Source: a virus
DNA: 42,285 nucleotides
Strand: one strand, 5' to 3'
Virus record (IMG/VR): IMGVR_UViG_3300036846_000278
Coordinates: 1-42,285 of that record
Each line of letters starts with the position of its first letter. Position 1 is the first letter of the stretch. A program made the translations under genes and the position numbers. The notes under the pieces are model-generated. The model had not been told where the DNA came from. It saw nothing but the letters and a program-made list of their open reading frames with translations, and searched no databases. Shown here in pieces: positions 31,615-39,450 of this stretch.

Positions 31615-31688
31615 GGCCCTAGGAGCGCTTCGGCGGGGGCGTCCGCTAGTGGGGTAGTGGGCGAGGCCGTCTTTCGACTCCTAGGGCC
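31615..31688 (-). promoter_or_regulatory. 11-bp inverted repeat in the leader of the holin candidate
   Basis: GGCCCTAGGAG (31615-31625) and CTCCTAGGGCC (31678-31688) are exact inverses 52 nt apart. The intervening GC-rich sequence can fold further. The 106-bp spacer 31598-31703 has no convincing gene; a reading frame across it has no supporting start or composition. Confidence 0.55.
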
Positions 31689-31703
31689 ATGTGCGGGCAA
31701 AAT

Positions 31704-31796
31704 TCAATGGGTCGCTGCGTCCAGTAGCAGTCCGAAGCTCACCGCAAGGCACGCTAGGACGAAAAACAGGAACACGCCTTCTTGATTGAGCCGCAT
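31704..31796 (-). CDS. Membrane micro-protein, 30 aa
   Basis: A short frame from ATG 31794-31796 to TGA 31704-31706. It begins MRLNQEG and then forms one hydrophobic helix (VFLFFVLACLAVSFGLLLD) ending DAATH. Such tiny single-span proteins are common near lysis genes (pinholins, spanin parts) and as unknown membrane peptides. It begins 5 nt past the XRE-like gene with only a weak ribosome-binding site, so it may depend on coupling to that gene. It is too short for most gene finders. Confidence 0.55.
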   Translation of the reverse strand: MRLNQEGVFLFFVLACLAVSFGLLLDAATH

Positions 31797-31801
31797 AATT
31801 G

Positions 31802-32062
31802 CTAATCCACTAGCTTGATTTTCTTGCCGAGGAATTTTGCCGCCATCTGTAGGCTAACGCCTGTCGGTCTTTTTGTCTTGTGGTTTTGCCAATTATAAAT
31901 TGTCGTTGTGCTTAAACCACTTTCGTTAGCAATCTGCCAGACAGAGCGAGGATCGCTCTGCATCAGCTTCATAATCTCCACATGAATAGGATCGGTTTCG
32001 GGACGCTTGGGGCGGCTAGGCGACCATAAGCGTACATACTTTTTCTTATTGTGCCCAATCAT
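31802..32062 (-). CDS. XRE-type HTH DNA-binding protein, 86 aa
   Basis: Residues about 40-80 match a Cro/CI-type helix-turn-helix: SVWQIANESGLSTTTIYNWQNHKTKRPTGVSLQMAAKFLG. The NESGLSTTTIYNW segment is the usual turn and recognition helix. The first 30 residues are basic and perhaps flexible. There is no dimerisation or peptidase domain, so it is a small repressor or antirepressor type. Its ATG overlaps the stop of the gene at 32059-32484 (ATGA). With the HTH proteins at 8987 and 11635 it is one of three candidate regulators. Confidence 0.8.
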   Translation of the reverse strand: MIGHNKKKYVRLWSPSRPKRPETDPIHVEIMKLMQSDPRSVWQIANESGLSTTTIYNWQNHKTKRPTGVSLQMAAKFLGKKIKLVD

Positions 32063-32484
32063 AAAGTTTTACCGACCGTCATTAATAGCTTCTGCAATGT
32101 GTGAACTTCTTCCATTGCTTTGTCCAAGTCGGCCTCAAGCTCATTAATGCGATCTATGTAGCCTTGCAGGTTGACATTCATAGCAGGCTCATAGGGGACA
32201 ACCTGATTGCCAGAGCCGTTAGTTTTCCTTGGTAGTGGATTTTTCTTGCCTTTAAGTTTGGCAATGATTGCAAGTGCCTTCTGATCGCTCGTATTCGGCG
32301 GATCATGTGGTTGTGTTAAACCTTCATTTAAGCGATAGGCGCGTACATAGTAATCGACTTGGGATGCTGAAACACCAAATCGTTTAACCGCTTCCTCGCG
32401 CTTCATACCGCTTTCGTGAAATTCCTTGCCCCATTCCAGTTTTTGCTGTGGTGAATAAGTGCGACGTTCGATCTTGTATGCCAT
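32059..32484 (-). CDS. Transposase-like HTH and coiled-coil protein, 141 aa
   Basis: The N-terminus (RRTYSPQQKLEWGKEFHESGMKREEAVKRFGVSASQVDYYVRAY) has a helix-turn-helix like that of IS-type OrfA proteins, which phages use as small DNA-binding proteins. A Lys- and Pro-rich linker follows, and the end is a coiled coil (IDRINELEADLDKAMEEVHTLQKLL). I start at ATG 32482-32484 because AGGGAA lies 10 nt upstream at the end of the helicase gene; a TTG-type extension inside that gene is unlikely. There is no transposase catalytic part and no insertion-sequence ends nearby, so it is not a mobile element. Confidence 0.7.
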   Translation of the reverse strand: MAYKIERRTYSPQQKLEWGKEFHESGMKREEAVKRFGVSASQVDYYVRAYRLNEGLTQPHDPPNTSDQKALAIIAKLKGKKNPLPRKTNGSGNQVVPYEPAMNVNLQGYIDRINELEADLDKAMEEVHTLQKLLMTVGKTL

Positions 32485-32497
32485 ATCGTGTGGTTCC

Positions 32498-34108
32498 CTA
32501 GAGTACATCTTCAAGTTTGCATTCACCGATGCTTAAGCCCCGTTCTGATTGGTACTTCCGCAGGGCCGAGCGGAAGCGTGTCTGTGTATCTCCCCTTTCT
32601 AAATATGTCATTAGCATTAATTCATCGACCGTCTTGTGCGTAACAATGTGGTGGATGCCGACAATGTTTTGCTGACCGGATCGGGCAAGTCGGGCGTTGG
32701 TTTGCTGGTAGCGTTCGAGTGACCAAATCTGGCTGTACCAGATGATGTGGTGCCCGCCGTGCTGCGCATTGATCCCATGCCCGGCTGACTGCGGATGCAA
32801 GAGCATGACGGGGAGCGCGCCCGCGTTCCAGAGGTCGAGGATATGCCCGGAGTTTTTCGAGGTCATGACCCCGAATTGAATGCCCGCGAGCCGGAGGGCT
32901 TTAATAATTCTGTCCTGATCGGCTTTGAAATGGAAAGCAATAACTACATTACTGTCAATCAATTCGATCAATTCTAGCATTTTGTCTAGTTTGCGATCAT
33001 GCAGGATTTCTGTAAGCTGACTGCCGTGTTCGTCGCTATAGTAAACAAAACCGTTCGCCATCTGATGACAGAGCATGGATTTCGTGCCGCCGTGAGACGC
33101 CATAACAAAATCCTTGTCCAATTCTATTAATGCTTCTCGTTCCAGGCGATCATACATAGTACGGACTTCTGTTGGCAGTTCAATCGTATGTAAATGCGTT
33201 GGCGGGATTATCCCTTTGCTGGCATCGCCGATAGTCTCAGGTAGCACGCCATAATCATCTGCACTGAGTTCAACTGTGCAGTCTGCAATCAATTCATGGA
33301 TTTTAGTCGGCGCGCCATCTTTCGGCATCCAGTCCGGTCTTAGTTCCAGTTCATCTTTGTTGATTTCATAGTCATAGGTATGCGCGGCAACTTGCGCGGT
33401 CCTGTGGAAAAACCTGTCTCTAAACTGTTCATAGGTTGTGTGCAGCCGCTTGCCATGATCGACAAGATACATCGGTGCCCATAGGTTGAGCAAGCTGGTG
33501 GGGGCAGGGGTGCCGGTCATAATGACAACCCGCTTGAATCTATGTGGGCCTACTTTAATAGGTCTGCCATAGTCATCGCGTATTGTTCTGCCGTCATTAC
33601 CTTTAATAGTATGTCTGTCGCCATAGTTGGATAGTATCCTAAATCGTTTGGCTTTATGACTCTTGAACATGGAACTTTCATCAACAACCAGCATGTCGAA
33701 GCGTTCCCATGATCCACGCAATTCCTTGAACAGCCATTCAAGCAATTCAGGATTGACCAAATAGATATGCGCGGGGCGGTATAGAGCTAGACGGCGCTGA
33801 TCTATATTGCCGCGTAATAAGCTAAACCGAAGAAATTGTGTGGTGTTCCATGCCATCGCTTCTTGCCGCCATACGGTGTTACAAACGGCAATAGGCGCGA
33901 CAACAAGCACTGGCTTATCTATCACGCGCCAATTCACAAGTTCAGTAATTGCTTGTAAGACTATAATGGTTTTACCTAGACCCATATCTAGGATTACGGC
34001 GGTTCCATCACTGGAATCATCGTTATTGGTTCCCGTAAATATTTTGTGTGATGCTCTTAACTGGTAAGGTCGCATCTGCTGATAGTCAGCTACTCTAAAT
34101 GGGATCAT
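32498..34108 (-). CDS. SNF2-type DEAD-like helicase, 536 aa
   Basis: A superfamily 2 helicase of the SWI/SNF type that moves on duplex DNA with ATP. Motif I is LDMGLGKT (residues about 40-47), motif II VVDESS (about 142-146), motif III IMTGTPAP (near 200), and the C-terminal lobe has SAGHGINAQHGG and QQTNARLARSGQ (motifs V and VI). The DESS box instead of DEAH fits phage members. The role is probably replication or recombination support beside polymerase and VRR-NUC nuclease. About 32550-32930 is a GC-rich patch. Its ATG overlaps the stop of the membrane micro-protein at 34105-34251. Confidence 0.9.
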   Translation of the reverse strand: MIPFRVADYQQMRPYQLRASHKIFTGTNNDDSSDGTAVILDMGLGKTIIVLQAITELVNWRVIDKPVLVVAPIAVCNTVWRQEAMAWNTTQFLRFSLLRGNIDQRRLALYRPAHIYLVNPELLEWLFKELRGSWERFDMLVVDESSMFKSHKAKRFRILSNYGDRHTIKGNDGRTIRDDYGRPIKVGPHRFKRVVIMTGTPAPTSLLNLWAPMYLVDHGKRLHTTYEQFRDRFFHRTAQVAAHTYDYEINKDELELRPDWMPKDGAPTKIHELIADCTVELSADDYGVLPETIGDASKGIIPPTHLHTIELPTEVRTMYDRLEREALIELDKDFVMASHGGTKSMLCHQMANGFVYYSDEHGSQLTEILHDRKLDKMLELIELIDSNVVIAFHFKADQDRIIKALRLAGIQFGVMTSKNSGHILDLWNAGALPVMLLHPQSAGHGINAQHGGHHIIWYSQIWSLERYQQTNARLARSGQQNIVGIHHIVTHKTVDELMLMTYLERGDTQTRFRSALRKYQSERGLSIGECKLEDVL

Positions 34109-34251
34109 CGGCGGAAGAACTTTATATAATTATTCATATTATATGCCCCCGTACCGCAATTTATACAAGCTAATATCCAATCGCTCATAAACGCGCATAG
34201 GATGGCAGCCGATAAATTGAATACCATTAATGCTATTAATGATACTTTCAT
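34105..34251 (-). CDS. Small membrane protein, 48 aa
   Basis: The frame runs from ATG 34249-34251 (AGGA 5 nt upstream) to TGA 34105-34107, overlapping the helicase start by ATGA. It begins MKVSLIALMVFNLSAAILCA, a signal-like or membrane helix, then has SDWILACINCGTG and a basic end (IKFFRR). Two cysteines near residues 30-33 could form a disulphide or bind metal. Two YATTAATR sites fall within its first 12 codons (about 34224-34241). The family is unknown. Confidence 0.6.
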   Translation of the reverse strand: MKVSLIALMVFNLSAAILCAFMSDWILACINCGTGAYNMNNYIKFFRR

Positions 34252-34255
34252 TGTC

Positions 34256-34573
34256 CTATATGAAGGGTGCATTTTTCACCGCTTCAATCAGCTTGTGACA
34301 GAGCCTTTCAACGTCAAGGATTGAGCAACAAGGTTCCATAATGTCGCATCCCCTTTTACGCCAATCTTCTGCTACAGCAAGTTGTAATTCGCGAAGTTTT
34401 TTACCTGGACGTTTAATCTCAACAAATTTCGGTGGGCCAGGACAATACTTTGGCATTAATATCATCCGATCCATAGTACCATTGTTGCCTGGGGTGTAGA
34501 GCTTTAATACCCTAAACCCGTATTCGTGTAGCCTATCTCTCAAGCGTCTTTCAATGTCACTTTCACTTATCAT
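34256..34573 (-). CDS. VRR-NUC domain nuclease, 105 aa
   Basis: The compact VRR-NUC (PD-(D/E)XK) fold: SESDIERRLRDRLHEYGF at the start, GTMDRMIL (D35), then KFVEIKRPG (E52 and K54) and LRELQLAVAEDWRKRGCDI. These enzymes cut branched or flapped DNA, and phage ones often act as Holliday-junction-type nucleases. Its ATG (34571-34573) lies inside the end of the preceding 44-aa gene, overlapping by 11 bases in another frame. It sits between the polymerase and the SNF2-type helicase, consistent with replication or recombination. Confidence 0.9.
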   Translation of the reverse strand: MISESDIERRLRDRLHEYGFRVLKLYTPGNNGTMDRMILMPKYCPGPPKFVEIKRPGKKLRELQLAVAEDWRKRGCDIMEPCCSILDVERLCHKLIEAVKNAPFI

Positions 34574-34697
34574 ACCACGCTCTAAAACATTTTAAACAAG
34601 ATGTGTAAGGCTTACCATCGAAAAGTGAAGATGTATGGTATTTGCCATGAAAAATTAAGCACCATAGCGAAGGTTTCTCAAATTTCATTAGCTTCAT
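34563..34697 (-). CDS. Small protein, 44 aa, HNH-fragment-like or unknown
   Basis: The frame starts at ATG 34695-34697 with GAGG 6 nt upstream and overlaps the previous stop (ATGA). It ends TGA 34563-34565. The sequence begins MKLMKFEKPSLWCLIFHGKY and continues HTSSLFDGKPYTSCLKCFRAWY. It is aromatic and cysteine-containing (CLKC) and may bind a metal. I do not recognise a family. Its position between polymerase and nuclease genes and its good ribosome-binding site support it as real. Confidence 0.6.
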   Translation of the reverse strand: MKLMKFEKPSLWCLIFHGKYHTSSLFDGKPYTSCLKCFRAWYDK

Positions 34698-34849
34698 AGT
34701 CCCTCACTATTAATAGAACGGTGCCGGATAGGTGTCGTCACATTATCCGGCACAGTCTGCGGGGTGCCGCTGCTTGGTACGGGGTTTGCCAGCGACACGT
34801 TAGAGCTTCCCGCTGTCGTACCGGAGGTTAAGGGGGTTGTCCGGTACAT
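34694..34849 (-). CDS. Small Thr/Ser/Pro-rich protein, 51 aa
   Basis: It starts at ATG 34847-34849 in a TAATG overlap with the polymerase stop and ends in an ATGA overlap with the next gene. The product is low-complexity (MYRTTPLTSGTTAGSSNVSL, then PVPSSGTPQTVPDNVTTP) and probably disordered. The DNA carries two strong inverted repeats, GTGCCGGATA/TATCCGGCAC (34721-34753) and GTACCGG/CCGGTAC (about 34816-34845), so the mRNA is likely to fold here. The frame could matter less than the RNA structure; coupling on both sides supports translation. Confidence 0.5.
   Translation of the reverse strand: MYRTTPLTSGTTAGSSNVSLANPVPSSGTPQTVPDNVTTPIRHRSINSEGL
34721..34753. other. 10-bp hairpin downstream of the polymerase gene
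   Basis: GTGCCGGATA (34721-34730) and TATCCGGCAC (34744-34753) pair perfectly with a 13-nt loop. Together with a second stem nearby it may stabilise or process the mRNA between the polymerase and nuclease genes. Confidence 0.5.
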
Positions 34850-36981
34850 TATTTTGCGTACCTCTGCATAGCCTTGACTTCTGCATCCAATGGCAAACCC
34901 ATACACCACTTCGGAACGTCAAGCAAGCATTCCTTTAAGTGATCTTTTGCACTCTGTGAGTCATCACCATTAATAGTCACTACTTCATCATGCACAAGCG
35001 CGCGAACATCAAATCCTGCCTTGGCTGCGTTCATTGCGCCGATAGCGCAAATATCGCGTGCTACCCCTTGAACTATATTCTCAACTAGCTTTCCGCCATA
35101 GGTATCTTCCCGCTGTGAAAATCGGCCTTTCCATTCCGTACGGAATGTCAGCTTAGGCTTGCCCCATTGGTTTAGCTCATCGGTCTTGGGTCGGTAATAG
35201 GCGATATGCCGTCCGCTTGGCAGGGTGCAGACAAGCCACCATTTTTCGTGATCCAGACGCTCGACATGAAAGGTTATCTCTGTGCCGTACAGCGAAACAA
35301 CATCACCTTCGTTATCAACTGCGTCAATAGCACAATAGTTTGTACGTGACCATAACCCCGTATTATAATCGGAAATCTCAGGGTGAGCATCCCTATATGC
35401 TTTGACGATAAATTCGGCTTCTTCCAATGAAATAATAATATCAAGCGAGTCGCAATAAAGCTGAAAACCTTTAGCTCCGAGCTGAAATCCACAACCAAGA
35501 ACGGCTGATTTCGCGCGTTGCCTTTCGGCTTGCATGTATTCATAGACTTTACCGCAAGCATCAAAATAATCATTGTAATCGCGCCTATACATATGATCGG
35601 CTGCAAATCGGACATATGTGTCTTCGCCTTTGGTAAAACTATTAAGCAAGCTTTCGCAGTTTGCCAGCCATGCTAGAACACGCGCCTCGATCTGCGCGTA
35701 GTCGCCGGATAGGATCGACTTACCATCAGGGGCTTTGATAAATCCCCGCATGGCGTGAGACAGGCTCATTAATGGCCTTGGGAATAGCATGTCGGCATCG
35801 TTAATCCACATAGGCAAGCCATTTTTGCCGATCCCTTTTGTCCAACTGCCATTGTCTAAGAAATCGAACATGATCCGAGCATGATCCGAGTTACCCCGGA
35901 TGAAGTTATGCGGTTGCAAGCGCTTGCCTGACCAGCGGCCAGTGTGTGCGCCGTAATACATAAACAGTCCGCGTGCGTATCCGTCATCTGAGGTGTTATC
36001 AACCATTGCTTGCAACTTTTTAACTGAAGCGCGTGAGCAGTCGAGACGGATATTAATAACATCTTTCAATTCTGGGCTGAAATTATCATGGTTTAATCGG
36101 CTTAACGTTTTTGATTGGAGATTAGGCAAATCCATAATCTCTTCACGCGCATTAATGTACTCTAATACTTTTTCGCGTTGAGTTGGATTTATGCCTGTTA
36201 TGTCATTAAATCGTTGCACGGCTGATTGTGTGTAGTGATCCGAGAAGTGAATAGCCTTGAAAACATTTTCCCTGTCTATTGGGACGCCTTGACTATTAAT
36301 AGTATAGTCTAATTCCCATACAGCTTGCTCGAATGGGGGGAGGTCGGTTAGAACTTCGTCTAGCTGTTTCTCAACCCGCGCATCCTGCAAGCAATAGTCT
36401 TTAAAGCCATTCCAATCGTTTGGCAGTTCATAAGGTTCTGCCCATAGCTGCGTGACAATACCATCGCGCTTTGCACCCTTGTACTTGCGCGGGACAGAGA
36501 AGGTCTTGATGTAATCGCCGCCCGTTTTCATCTTCTGTAGGGGAAGCTCAAGATCGGAAGCCGCGCCGTCGAGACTGCCACGCAAGCCCCAATAGCGGGC
36601 GCGGGCCATCGTGCACGACCAGTGGCGAGGGAACGGCCAGCCCCACTGTTTGACGGCTATTTCGCGCCATATGTCCTGTTCAAACCGGGCGTTGTGGGCA
36701 ACGAAAATCCAGTCTTCATCAATCGCTTGTTGGACGAGTGGCGGGACTGGAACTTTGTAGCAATTTAGGAACGGATCGTTTTCGCCGCAAAAAGGATAGC
36801 GGGTGCGCGCATAGTCCGGGTTCGCACCCATGAGGTCGATTATTTCTTCATGTTTTCCCACTACTAAGGCGAGCATTAACGGACTTGTTGACCAGTGTTG
36901 CGCATAGATAGCCGAACCGAGCTTGATAAGATCAATCAAGCTGCGTGTTTCCCAATCGACATGAATGCGCGTATCAGGCAT
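34849..36981 (-). CDS. Family A DNA polymerase with 3'-5' exonuclease, 710 aa
   Basis: The replicative polymerase. The exonuclease domain has DWETRS (D9, E11), HNARFEQD (about 96-103) and YCLQDARVEKQL (D200). The polymerase domain has motif A SGDYAQIEARV (about 425-435), motif B around RAKSAVLGCGFQLGAKGF and motif C VHDEVV (HDE near 664-666). All expected catalytic acids are visible. It resembles T7-like and other phage family A enzymes with proofreading. Start ATG overlaps the stop of the upstream membrane gene (TAATG). About 36560-36870 is GC-rich against an AT-rich remainder. The gene sits in a full replication block. Confidence 0.95.
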   Translation of the reverse strand: MPDTRIHVDWETRSLIDLIKLGSAIYAQHWSTSPLMLALVVGKHEEIIDLMGANPDYARTRYPFCGENDPFLNCYKVPVPPLVQQAIDEDWIFVAHNARFEQDIWREIAVKQWGWPFPRHWSCTMARARYWGLRGSLDGAASDLELPLQKMKTGGDYIKTFSVPRKYKGAKRDGIVTQLWAEPYELPNDWNGFKDYCLQDARVEKQLDEVLTDLPPFEQAVWELDYTINSQGVPIDRENVFKAIHFSDHYTQSAVQRFNDITGINPTQREKVLEYINAREEIMDLPNLQSKTLSRLNHDNFSPELKDVINIRLDCSRASVKKLQAMVDNTSDDGYARGLFMYYGAHTGRWSGKRLQPHNFIRGNSDHARIMFDFLDNGSWTKGIGKNGLPMWINDADMLFPRPLMSLSHAMRGFIKAPDGKSILSGDYAQIEARVLAWLANCESLLNSFTKGEDTYVRFAADHMYRRDYNDYFDACGKVYEYMQAERQRAKSAVLGCGFQLGAKGFQLYCDSLDIIISLEEAEFIVKAYRDAHPEISDYNTGLWSRTNYCAIDAVDNEGDVVSLYGTEITFHVERLDHEKWWLVCTLPSGRHIAYYRPKTDELNQWGKPKLTFRTEWKGRFSQREDTYGGKLVENIVQGVARDICAIGAMNAAKAGFDVRALVHDEVVTINGDDSQSAKDHLKECLLDVPKWCMGLPLDAEVKAMQRYAK

Positions 36982-37145
36982 TACACAGTTCCAACTAGAT
37001 ATTTCAGTACATATATAGCAAGTGCAACGATAATTACAACTACCGCGATCCTCTTAAACGTGGCCTCTATCGGCAAAAGCTGGATGATATAAACTACCGC
37101 GCCAGCTATCAGCAGGACGATTACGATTTGTATTAATAGTTGCAT
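36981..37145 (-). CDS. Two-span membrane protein, 54 aa (Thivi_2564-like)
   Basis: The frame runs from ATG 37143-37145 (GGGAG 8-9 nt upstream) to TAA overlapping the polymerase ATG. It has two hydrophobic segments, residues about 3-24 (LIQIVIVLLIAGAVVYIIQL) and 33-52 (IAVVVIIVALAIYVLKYLVG), joined by LPIEATFKR. The pattern (segment, PxxxxxKR-type turn, second segment) resembles small phage and bacterial proteins of the Thivi_2564 type, which I recall only loosely. A holin-type or membrane-anchor role is possible. It comes right after a strong terminator and so may have its own start of transcription. Confidence 0.65.
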   Translation of the reverse strand: MQLLIQIVIVLLIAGAVVYIIQLLPIEATFKRIAVVVIIVALAIYVLKYLVGTV

Positions 37146-37159
37146 TGCACTTACTCCCT

Positions 37160-37219
37160 AAAAAGGACGGGCGTTGCGGCGAGTGAGACACAAGGGGGTT
37201 TCAGGGGGCCGCAACGCCC
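37160..37219 (-). terminator. Rho-independent terminator after the ssDNA-binding gene
   Basis: Read leftward, GGGCGTTGCGGC (37208-37219, minus strand) pairs perfectly with 37169-37180 over 12 bp, then GTCC and five T residues (37160-37164). It follows the stop at 37225 and splits the replication block into two transcripts or makes a partial stop before the polymerase. Confidence 0.85.
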
Positions 37220-37224
37220 ATCAG

Positions 37225-37902
37225 TTACAGGATATCAGGCAACCCTGACGCAGTGTTGCTTGCTCCTGCTATTAATGGCGTGAACTGATCCTTAGCGGCA
37301 GGTCTTACACCACCAATACGCTCGCCATCTTCAAATTTCTGGATGTTGTTAAGCCTTACGGAAATAAAGTTACGCCCAAGATATTCCGAGCCAAACATGA
37401 TCCCCGAAACGCGACCAGTGCAACCGCTATAAATATCTAACGGCATAATATCTTCATTGCGAGGGCCGATCACGCCCGGAGCGCCGCTATAGACAACTTG
37501 GCCGGTTACAGGGTTCCGTTGTGGAATAGCTCGCTGCTTAAAATTAAGATAGTATGTACCCTTAAGATACTCACGATTTTTCGTGTTATGTGCTGGACTA
37601 TCCCCATCACGAAAAAATGGTTCGAGATTAAAGAATGCATTTGGCAATAAACTTTCCGGCCATGCTTCTCCCTGCGTCTGTTTGGCAAGGTTAATCATGT
37701 CGGCAAGTTCATTAATGCGCGTTTTTGCCCATGCCATCGTGATCCGGTATTCTGCCTCTTGAAAACCCTGATCGTCTATAATGGGTTTGCGCGTGCGTTC
37801 ATCAACTTTACCAAGCGGTCTGTCATGACTGCAATGCGTGATAAGTCCAATTGGCGTTATGAACTGATTGAAAACTGGCTTACCGCCATTATTCGGATAC
37901 AT
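37225..37902 (-). CDS. DUF2815-like ssDNA-binding protein, 225 aa
   Basis: The DUF2815 pattern: AEYRITMAWAK near the start, GTYYLNFKQRAIPQ in the middle, then DIYSGCTGRVSGIMF and RNFISVRLNNIQKFEDGERIGG. Members are phage ssDNA-binding proteins with an OB-like fold. It would coat template strands at the fork. I start at ATG 37900-37902 with AAGGAA upstream, one TTG and one Ser codon shorter than the longest frame. Upstream are three GACGC repeats (about 37911-37935) and downstream a strong terminator. Confidence 0.85.
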   Translation of the reverse strand: MYPNNGGKPVFNQFITPIGLITHCSHDRPLGKVDERTRKPIIDDQGFQEAEYRITMAWAKTRINELADMINLAKQTQGEAWPESLLPNAFFNLEPFFRDGDSPAHNTKNREYLKGTYYLNFKQRAIPQRNPVTGQVVYSGAPGVIGPRNEDIMPLDIYSGCTGRVSGIMFGSEYLGRNFISVRLNNIQKFEDGERIGGVRPAAKDQFTPLIAGASNTASGLPDIL

Positions 37903-37937
37903 ACTCAATTCCTTCGCGTCTAAAGCGTCTGTAGCGT

Positions 37938-39080
37938 CTATTTCAAAGCGTCAAATTCTTGTCCTCGTTTGTATTCCCTCCTTCCATCAATAGATTTCTC
38001 AACTGTGAGCGATTGGTTTTGTGGCGTCAATAAGTCAGTAGGACAAACTTGATCCATGCCTTTGAGCCATGCACCGCGACCCTGATGCTTGAAAATCTTC
38101 TTAACGATCTTCTCAACGCCAGCGGGGCCGATAGGACTTTTATCAGCTAATGCTTCATCGTCAACGCCTAAATAGCGCAGATTATTATAAACCTGTTCGC
38201 GAGCTTTATCGCTATTAAATGCACGATTTTGTTTGGCCTTGACTACCTTATAGCCATTAATAGTCTTGCCTTGCTGTAGCATCCTGCGCAAAGCTTCGCC
38301 GCGCAAAGCATCATGCCAGCCTTTCAGCACTTCCGCGTCTTCCATTGCGGTCGCAAGCTGTTCATCGCTCATAGCGACGGCATCGCCAGGATAGTAAGCA
38401 TCTTTCAGGTTCTCTTGCGCCCATGCCAAGAAATGCTGACATGTGCCACGCGCGGGGCAGTAAGATTTCTTGCAATGCTTACCGGGGATAATGGTTGTAC
38501 TAGCAACAGCTAGGCCAACTTCATGTCGAAACCACGCAATATCATTTTCGCTTGGTTCGTAATGGCGGATCATGCCGTCACGATGCACATAATTCGGTTG
38601 TATCACTGTCAATTTATAGTGTTTCCGCTCGCCATACTTAGCAATAGCCCCGAGTAGATACAGCATAAATTGAGGATTTAAATACACGTCAACAGGAACA
38701 TAACCGTTTTTATAGTCAACAATTTCTATCGTTGTATCTGTTACGAATACAATATCAGGCGTACCGTATTCGCCGGTTTCAGGGATTTCTAGGGTTTCTT
38801 CTACGCACATACGACATTTACTTTTTTCCTTATATATCATATATGCGTTTTCGACGTATTCATGGGCAAGCATTACTGCATATTCCATGTCCACATCGCC
38901 ACTATCAGGCACGACTCCCCATTTAATAGCGTCTTCTAGTAGCTTGTGCGCCGTATCGCCTTTAATAGAAGCATCCGTCTCGTCGTTGTCGAATGTCTGG
39001 ACAACTTGCACAGAACCTGGGCAACTTAGCCATCTGCTAGCCGATGATGGTGGTCTAAAAGTTGCGTGCTGCACCGTCAT
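37938..39080 (-). CDS. DUF2800-like PD-(D/E)XK nuclease, 380 aa
   Basis: A Cas4/RecB-like exonuclease of the DUF2800 type. It has SSASRWLSCPGS (a Cys and a start motif), KGDTAHKLLEDA (H45), YGTPDIVFV (D109), IEIVDYKNG (D122, K124) and a later cluster CKKSYCPARGTCQHF. That cluster, together with C20, would hold an Fe-S site. It is likely to resect DNA ends during recombination or packaging. The ATG overlaps the TGA of the coiled-coil gene (ATGA). It stands before the ssDNA-binding protein, which it would load or assist by context. Confidence 0.9.
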   Translation of the reverse strand: MTVQHATFRPPSSASRWLSCPGSVQVVQTFDNDETDASIKGDTAHKLLEDAIKWGVVPDSGDVDMEYAVMLAHEYVENAYMIYKEKSKCRMCVEETLEIPETGEYGTPDIVFVTDTTIEIVDYKNGYVPVDVYLNPQFMLYLLGAIAKYGERKHYKLTVIQPNYVHRDGMIRHYEPSENDIAWFRHEVGLAVASTTIIPGKHCKKSYCPARGTCQHFLAWAQENLKDAYYPGDAVAMSDEQLATAMEDAEVLKGWHDALRGEALRRMLQQGKTINGYKVVKAKQNRAFNSDKAREQVYNNLRYLGVDDEALADKSPIGPAGVEKIVKKIFKHQGRGAWLKGMDQVCPTDLLTPQNQSLTVEKSIDGRREYKRGQEFDALK

Positions 39081-39394
39081 GTCTCATACTCAAATTGTTT
39101 AGGTTTGTTTATTACTTCAATAATGTATCGTCGTTTAATTTCTTTTATGTAAGCTTCCCTGTGTTTAGCTAACTCAGTAAATTCATGCATTTTATCTTCA
39201 AGAAATGTATTACGTTTAAGCAATCTAGTCAGTTCATCGCAATCAATTTTATTGTGATTACGTTCTGTTTCCAAAAGTTTTCTATACCAATTTACATTGG
39301 CAGTATTGTTACTAAGCTCCTGTTGTAACTTAAAAAGTTCTGTGACTAACCGATTATTTTCAGCAGTTAGCCGAGATAAATAATCGTCAGACAT
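39077..39394 (-). CDS. Coiled-coil protein, 105 aa
   Basis: An unbroken helical, charged sequence: YLSRLTAENNRLVTELFKLQQEL, then LETERNHNKIDCDELTRLLK and a Lys/Arg-rich third part. Heptad-like spacing indicates a coiled coil of most of its length. The family is unknown. A weak ribosome-binding site (AGAGAAG) precedes ATG 39392-39394, with a YATTAATR site between. It directly precedes the DUF2800 nuclease and could be its accessory. Confidence 0.65.
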   Translation of the reverse strand: MSDDYLSRLTAENNRLVTELFKLQQELSNNTANVNWYRKLLETERNHNKIDCDELTRLLKRNTFLEDKMHEFTELAKHREAYIKEIKRRYIIEVINKPKQFEYET

Positions 39395-39416
39395 ACATTA
39401 ATACTTCTCTAGTGGC

Positions 39417-39443
39417 GGGCGTAGCACAAAATGCACTACGCCC
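39417..39443 (-). other. Hairpin before the coiled-coil gene
   Basis: GGGCGTAG (39417-39424) and CTACGCCC (39436-39443) form an 8-bp stem. It lies just past the stop of the gene at 39451 and upstream of the start at 39394. There is no U-tract in the leftward direction, so it may be attenuation or processing. Confidence 0.5.
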
Positions 39444-39450
39444 TTAGTCC

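Noticed and set aside
31512-31700. A minus-strand frame of 62 codons in the GC-rich spacer
   Set aside because: It overlaps the better supported membrane gene at 31403-31597 and its sequence is low-complexity without a ribosome-binding site.
32059-32484. An insertion sequence because of the transposase-like HTH
   Set aside because: There is no transposase catalytic domain, terminal inverted repeats or target duplication; the gene is coupled to its neighbours.
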